Source: Dechloromonas sp. HYN0024
Lineage (GTDB): Bacteria > Pseudomonadota > Gammaproteobacteria > Burkholderiales > Rhodocyclaceae
Length of the DNA stretch: 64,000 bases
NCBI RefSeq assembly: GCF_003441615.1
Contig: NZ_CP031842.1
Coordinates: forward strand, 1,692,501-1,756,500
Direction of reading: 5' to 3'
The notes under the pieces are model-generated. The model was not told the DNA's origin, ran no database searches, and saw only the letters and a program-made list of their open reading frames with translations. The position numbers and the translations under genes were made by a program. Below, one piece after another: positions 60,027-64,000 of this stretch (positions within the stretch are counted from its first letter, which is position 1; each line of letters starts with the position of its first letter).

Positions 60027-61247
60027 TTACTGGTCGAGACCAAAAGTCCGGTGCAGGACGCGAACGGCCAGTTCCAGATACTTTTCGTCGAGAACGACGG
60101 AGATCTTGATCTCGGACGTCGAGATCATCTGGATGTTGATGCCTTCATCGGCCAGCGCCTTGAACATCTTGGAGGCAACACCGGGGTGCGAACGCATGCC
60201 GACGCCGACGGCGGAGACCTTGCAGATCTTGTTGTCACCGGTGATCTCGCGAGCGCCGAGCTTGGCCTTGACGCCTTCGAGAATGCCCTGGGCCTTGGCG
60301 TAGTCGCCGCGATTGACGGTGAAGGAGAAGTCGGTGGTGCCGTCGTGGCCGACGTTCTGGATGATCATGTCGACGTCGATGTTGGCGTCGGCAATCGAAC
60401 CCAGGATCTGGTAGGCGATGCCCGGGGTGTCGGGTACGCCGAGCATGGTCAGCTTGGCTTCGTCGCGGTTGAAAGCGATACCGGAAATGATCGGTTGTTC
60501 CATGTTCTTGTCTTCCTCAACAGTGATCAGCGTACCTTCCCCTTCGTCCTGGAAGCTGGAAAGAACGCGCAGTTTGACCTTGTACTTGCCGGCGAATTCG
60601 ACCGAGCGGATCTGCAGCACCTTGGAGCCGAGGCTGGCCATTTCGAGCATTTCCTCGAAGGTGATGGTGTCGAGCTTTTTGGCTTCGGGCACGACGCGCG
60701 GGTCGGTGGTGTAGACGCCATCGACGTCGGTGTAGATCTGGCACTCGTCGGCCTTCAGCGCAGCGGCAAGCGCCACGCCCGAGGTGTCGGAACCGCCGCG
60801 ACCGAGGGTCGTGATGTTGCCGTTTTCGTCAACACCCTGAAAGCCGGCAACGACGACAACATGACCGGCATCGAGATCGCGCCGCATGTTGGCTTCGTCG
60901 ATCGACAGGATGCGCGCCTTGGTGTGCGTACTGTCGGTCAGTACCTTGACCTGGCCACCGTTGTAGCTTCTGGCCTTGCAGCCGATGTCCATCAGGGCCA
61001 GGGCAAGCAGGCCGCTGGTGACCTGTTCGCCGGTGGACATGATGGCATCCAGCTCGCGCGGATCGGGAGTGGCCTGAACTTCCTTGGCCAGCGCAATCAG
61101 CTTGTTGGTTTCGCCGCTCATGGCTGAGACGACGACGACCACTTGATGGCCTTGTGCCTGGAACTTGGCAACGCGTTTGGCGACATTCTTGATGCGGTCG
61201 GGATTAGCGACCGATGTACCGCCGTATTTTTGAACAATCAACGCCAT
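60027..61247 (-). CDS. lysC: Aspartate kinase
   Basis: Phosphorylates aspartate, the first step to lysine, threonine and methionine. The 406-residue protein has the kinase start LIVQKYGGTSVANPDRIKNV, FQGVDENGNITTLGRGGSDT and CQIYTDVDGVYTTDPRVVPE, and two C-terminal ACT domains (LGVPDTPGIAYQILGSIADA and AVGVGMRSHPGVASKMFKAL) for feedback inhibition. It lies just upstream of the serine tRNA gene on the same strand, which follows after 57 bases. Confidence 0.97.
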   Translation of the reverse strand: MALIVQKYGGTSVANPDRIKNVAKRVAKFQAQGHQVVVVVSAMSGETNKLIALAKEVQATPDPRELDAIMSTGEQVTSGLLALALMDIGCKARSYNGGQVKVLTDSTHTKARILSIDEANMRRDLDAGHVVVVAGFQGVDENGNITTLGRGGSDTSGVALAAALKADECQIYTDVDGVYTTDPRVVPEAKKLDTITFEEMLEMASLGSKVLQIRSVEFAGKYKVKLRVLSSFQDEGEGTLITVEEDKNMEQPIISGIAFNRDEAKLTMLGVPDTPGIAYQILGSIADANIDVDMIIQNVGHDGTTDFSFTVNRGDYAKAQGILEGVKAKLGAREITGDNKICKVSAVGVGMRSHPGVASKMFKALADEGINIQMISTSEIKISVVLDEKYLELAVRVLHRTFGLDQ

Positions 61248-61276
61248 GGATTCATCCGGTTAAACGTTGGAAACAG

Positions 61277-61305
61277 GAAAAAGAGGGCGGGATTTTACCC
61301 CACCC
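61277..61305 (-). terminator. Intrinsic terminator between the HDAC-family gene and lysC
   Basis: On the minus strand GGGTGGGG, loop TAAAA, TCCCGCCC (two G-T pairs) is followed by TCTTTTTCC. It separates the HDAC-family gene from lysC. Confidence 0.7.
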
Positions 61306-61332
61306 TGAGCTTTTTCCGAAAGAAAACAATGC

Positions 61333-62259
61333 TCAGAGATCAGCCAGCGAACGCAGATGCGCGCCCACACTACGGGCCAGGGAAGTCATCACGTAACCGC
61401 CCTCGAGCATCGACACGATGCGCTTGTTGCACATTTCAGCGGCCAGTTGCTTGAGCTGATCGGTGACCCAGGCGTAGTCCTTTTCAAGGAAACGCAGGTT
61501 GCCCATGTCGTCCTCGAAGTGGGCATCGAAGCCGGCCGAGATAAGGATCATCTGCGGCTTGAATTCGCGCAGACGGGGCATCCACACCTGCGTCACGGCA
61601 TCGCGGAACTCCTCGCCGCCACAACCGGAGGCAAGCGGCACGTTGCACATGTTGGCGGCCGGCTTGTCGGCACCACTGTACGGATAGAAGGGATGCTGGA
61701 AGATCGAACACATGAGGACTTCTTCATCGCCGGCGAAGCAGTCTTCAGTACCGTTGCCATGGTGGACGTCGAAGTCGATGATCGCCACGCGTTCGAGGCC
61801 ATGCGCCTTGAGGGCATGCTTGGCTGCAACGCCAACGTTGTTGAAGAAGCAGAAGCCCATGGGGTTGGCCTTCTCGCAATGGTGGCCGGGCGGGCGAACG
61901 GCGCAAAAACCGTTTTCGATTTCCCCCTTCATCACCAGGTCGACCGCCAGGCAGCCGGAACCGGCAGCGCGCAGGGCGGCCTGCCAGGTGTGCGGATTCA
62001 TTGCCGTATCGGGGTCGAGGTGCACCACGCCGTGTTCGGGCGAAGCACGCTTGATGCGTTCAAGGTGCGAGGCGGGATGAACCCGCATCAGCTGTTCGAA
62101 GGTAGCCAGCGGTGCGTCGTAATAGACGAAATAGGCGTCAATGCCCTGAGCGATCAGGTGATCATTGATGGCGGTCAGACGTTGCGGGCATTCCGGGTGA
62201 TGCGAACCCATGTCGTGCAGCTGGCAATCACGATGGGTGATGATGGCAGTGGTCGTCAC
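61333..62259 (-). CDS. Histone deacetylase / acetylpolyamine aminohydrolase family hydrolase
   Basis: A 308-residue zinc deacetylase-fold protein. Motifs: MGSHHPECPQRLTAI near residue 17, RPPGHHCEKANPMGFCFFNN near 125, AIIDFDVHHGNGTEDCF near 160 (metal ligands Asp and His), and ILISAGFDAHFEDDMGNL near 245. Substrates in bacteria include acetylpolyamines and acetylated lysines; which one is not decidable. The GTG at 62259 is chosen, since the frame upstream has no family similarity and GTG gives the standard TAIITHRDC opening; 13 extra codons are possible. Confidence 0.9.
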   Translation of the reverse strand: MTTTAIITHRDCQLHDMGSHHPECPQRLTAINDHLIAQGIDAYFVYYDAPLATFEQLMRVHPASHLERIKRASPEHGVVHLDPDTAMNPHTWQAALRAAGSGCLAVDLVMKGEIENGFCAVRPPGHHCEKANPMGFCFFNNVGVAAKHALKAHGLERVAIIDFDVHHGNGTEDCFAGDEEVLMCSIFQHPFYPYSGADKPAANMCNVPLASGCGGEEFRDAVTQVWMPRLREFKPQMILISAGFDAHFEDDMGNLRFLEKDYAWVTDQLKQLAAEMCNKRIVSMLEGGYVMTSLARSVGAHLRSLADL

Positions 62260-62376
62260 TTGTTCTCTCTCTGCGATGCGGCGCACAAAACGGCGCACGT
62301 CGATTTGTCATTATCGTCCCATTCATGACACCGCTTCAAGCATTAGAATGGGTTTAGACAGCTATCGCGAGAACAT

Positions 62377-63327
62377 ATGATGTTGAAAAGCACACTTTCT
62401 GCCCTGGGTGGACGCCCGCGAGCATTCGACGGGGTTCTCGATCAGGCCGGCGGCATCATTCTCGGCAAGGATCACGAAATCCGCCTGGCCATTACCTGCC
62501 TGCTGGCCAATGGCCATCTGCTCATCGAAGACCTGCCGGGCATGGGCAAGACAACCCTGGCCCACACCTTGGCACGCCTGCTCGGATTGCAGTTCTCGCG
62601 CATCCAGTTCACCAGCGACCTGCTGCCGGCCGACATCACCGGCGTGTCGATTTTCGAGCGCGACAAGAGCGAATTCCGCTTCCTCCCAGGTCCGGTCTTC
62701 GCCCAGTTGGTGCTGGCCGACGAAATCAACCGCGCCACGCCAAAAACGCAGAGTGCCCTGCTCGAAGCGATGGAGGAAGGACAGGTCACCGCCGAGGGCC
62801 AGACGCGACAGTTGCCGACACCTTTCTTCGTCATCGCCACGCAGAATCCAGCGCACCAGATCGGCACTTTTCCGTTGCCCGAGTCTCAGCTCGACCGCTT
62901 CCTGATGCGCCTCGAACTCGGCTATCCAGATCGCGCCGCCGAACGCGCCCTGCTCACCGCTGGCGGCCAGCGGGCACGGGCCGAGCAGTTGCCCCCGATG
63001 CTGAAGGCCGAAGACTTGCCAGCCCTGCAAAAAGAAGCCGCCGCGATGCACACCGCCGGGCCGCTGATCGATTATGTGCAAGCTCTGGTAGAAGCAACCC
63101 GCCACAACCCGGCCTTCCAGCATGGCCTGTCGCCCCGCGCCGGTCTCGCCCTGCTCGCCGCAGCGCGGGCCTGGGCATGGCTGGCCGGACGCGACATGGT
63201 GCTGCCGGATGACGTGCAGGCGGTACTCCCTGCCGTCGCCCGGCATCGCCTGCGCTCAGCGCAGGGAGGCGGCTATGCGCAGGACGAGGACATCGCCGCG
63301 CTGATCCGCAGCGTCGCCATTCCCTGA
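62377..63327 (+). CDS. MoxR family AAA+ ATPase
   Basis: A 316-residue AAA+ chaperone-type ATPase. Walker A is PGMGKTT (residues 54-60), Walker B LVLADEIN (111-118), sensor 1 FFVIATQNPAHQIGTFPLPE, and the C-terminal lid begins at QAEAL-like helices. MoxR proteins act with von Willebrand-domain partners to mature or activate protein complexes. The gene is followed five bases later by a DUF58 gene, the usual MoxR partner. Two adjacent ATGs (62377 and 62380) are possible starts. Confidence 0.93.
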   Translation: MMLKSTLSALGGRPRAFDGVLDQAGGIILGKDHEIRLAITCLLANGHLLIEDLPGMGKTTLAHTLARLLGLQFSRIQFTSDLLPADITGVSIFERDKSEFRFLPGPVFAQLVLADEINRATPKTQSALLEAMEEGQVTAEGQTRQLPTPFFVIATQNPAHQIGTFPLPESQLDRFLMRLELGYPDRAAERALLTAGGQRARAEQLPPMLKAEDLPALQKEAAAMHTAGPLIDYVQALVEATRHNPAFQHGLSPRAGLALLAAARAWAWLAGRDMVLPDDVQAVLPAVARHRLRSAQGGGYAQDEDIAALIRSVAIP

Positions 63328-63332
63328 TTGCC

Positions 63333-64000
63333 GTGAACCTGGTCGCCAGACTCAAGCAGCAACTCTTCCGCTGGCGCAGCGACGGGACAGCCCCGCTGCG
63401 CCTTGGTCAGCGGCGCATTTTCATCATTCCGTCGCGCGCTGGCCTGCTCTATGCCGTGGCGCTTATTGTCATGCTCATCGGTGCCATCAACTACAACCTG
63501 GCACTCGGCCATGCTTTGGTCTTTCTGCTTGCCGGGCTGGGTATCGTCGGCATGATTCACACCTTCCGCAACCTGCATGGACTGGTCGTCACCCCCGGTC
63601 GCAGCAACCCCGTCTTTGTCGGGGAAAGGGCGCATTTTGAACTGCGCCTCGACAACGACCGCCCCACCCCGCGGCTGGCGCTCGAACTGGCCGCCGAAGA
63701 AGGACTTCCGGTTTTTGCCGCCACCGAGGGCCGAAAAGGTACACGATCCAGCATTCCGGTCACTGCCACGCATCGGGGCTGGCTGGCCCTGCCCCGTGTC
63801 CGGCTATCGACCGGCTATCCACTCGGCTTGTTCACGGCCTGGGCTTATCTGCAACCGTCCATGCGCTGCCTCGTCTATCCGCAGCCGATTGCCTCTCCGC
63901 TTCCCCCCGCCTTGCCGACGCCGGTCGGTGGCGAACGGACGGGCGATGGCGGCCAGGAGGATTTTGCCGGATTTCGCGACCGCCAGCCGGCTGATTCGCC
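63333..64000 (+). CDS. DUF58 domain protein (3' end outside window)
   Basis: The first 222 residues of a DUF58 protein, starting at a GTG (VNLVARLKQQLFRW). It has two TM segments (AGLLYAVALIVMLIGAINY and ALVFLLAGLGIVGMIHTF), then a beta-rich domain (VGERAHFELRLDNDR) and the start of the conserved GGQEDFAGFRDRQPADS segment at the window end. In characterised clusters MoxR-DUF58 is followed by a transglutaminase-like protein; that gene would lie beyond base 64000. Role: membrane partner of MoxR. Confidence 0.9.
   Translation, partial: MNLVARLKQQLFRWRSDGTAPLRLGQRRIFIIPSRAGLLYAVALIVMLIGAINYNLALGHALVFLLAGLGIVGMIHTFRNLHGLVVTPGRSNPVFVGERAHFELRLDNDRPTPRLALELAAEEGLPVFAATEGRKGTRSSIPVTATHRGWLALPRVRLSTGYPLGLFTAWAYLQPSMRCLVYPQPIASPLPPALPTPVGGERTGDGGQEDFAGFRDRQPADS

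Overview
The window looks like a chromosomal segment of a GC-rich betaproteobacterium, most likely a Rhodocyclales member (Dechloromonas/Azonexus-like). That assignment is inference from gene content and order: the rpsB-tsf-pyrH-frr-uppS-cdsA-dxr-rseP-bamA-skp-lpxD-fabZ-lpxA-lpxB-rnhB run, a lutACB-dld-lldP lactate cluster and a single-chain glycine decarboxylase. It is core genome throughout. I see no insertion sequence, prophage, CRISPR array or rRNA operon, and one tRNA (Ser-GCT).

Layout. 1-4642 (minus): molybdenum cofactor genes moeA (cut by the window edge) and mobB, an ATP-grasp-like protein and a YoaA/DinG helicase. 4836-7160: a membrane protein with leucine-rich-variant repeats, an RNase H-fold protein and a 2H phosphoesterase. 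7325-23093: a carbon-metabolism block with ppsA, a FadR-type regulator, divergent lutA-lutC-lutB, an Fe-S D-lactate dehydrogenase, lldP, two universal stress proteins, ppc and ppsR. Lactate is imported, oxidised to pyruvate, raised to PEP by PpsA (itself controlled by PpsR) and carboxylated to oxaloacetate by Ppc. Perfect TTGGT-N3-ACCAA or TGGT-N3-ACCA palindromes lie at the regulator/lutA divergent promoters and before lldP, so the regulator probably controls itself, lut and lldP. 23155-25971: a PAS-GGDEF-EAL membrane protein.

26163-40895 (minus) is the translation/isoprenoid/phospholipid/outer-membrane/lipid A supercluster. It starts from an rpsB promoter with a consensus -10 and a structured leader, and most of its genes overlap or are a few bases apart. 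41084-45468: rfbD, then map-glnD on the plus strand. 45525-50762: a promoter, a tandem glycine riboswitch ending in an intrinsic terminator, then gcvT-gcvH-gcvP and a small co-transcribed gene.

50877-59793: mixed genes, including an unusual transglutaminase-like plus HET-C-like fusion protein, a DnaJ-like chaperone with an acidic linker in place of the G/F region, manC, arginase, yceH, a DEDD exonuclease, a GIY-YIG protein, a DUF4124 protein, a secreted protein with a C-terminal region resembling the g-type lysozyme inhibitor PliG, and a possible 39-residue protein. 59877-64000: tRNA-Ser, lysC, a histone-deacetylase-family hydrolase, and the start of a MoxR/DUF58 operon cut by the window end.

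The best candidate for undescribed biology is the transglutaminase/HET-C fusion. The most testable new inference is the lactate operator set. All functional calls come from reading motifs; no database search was run.
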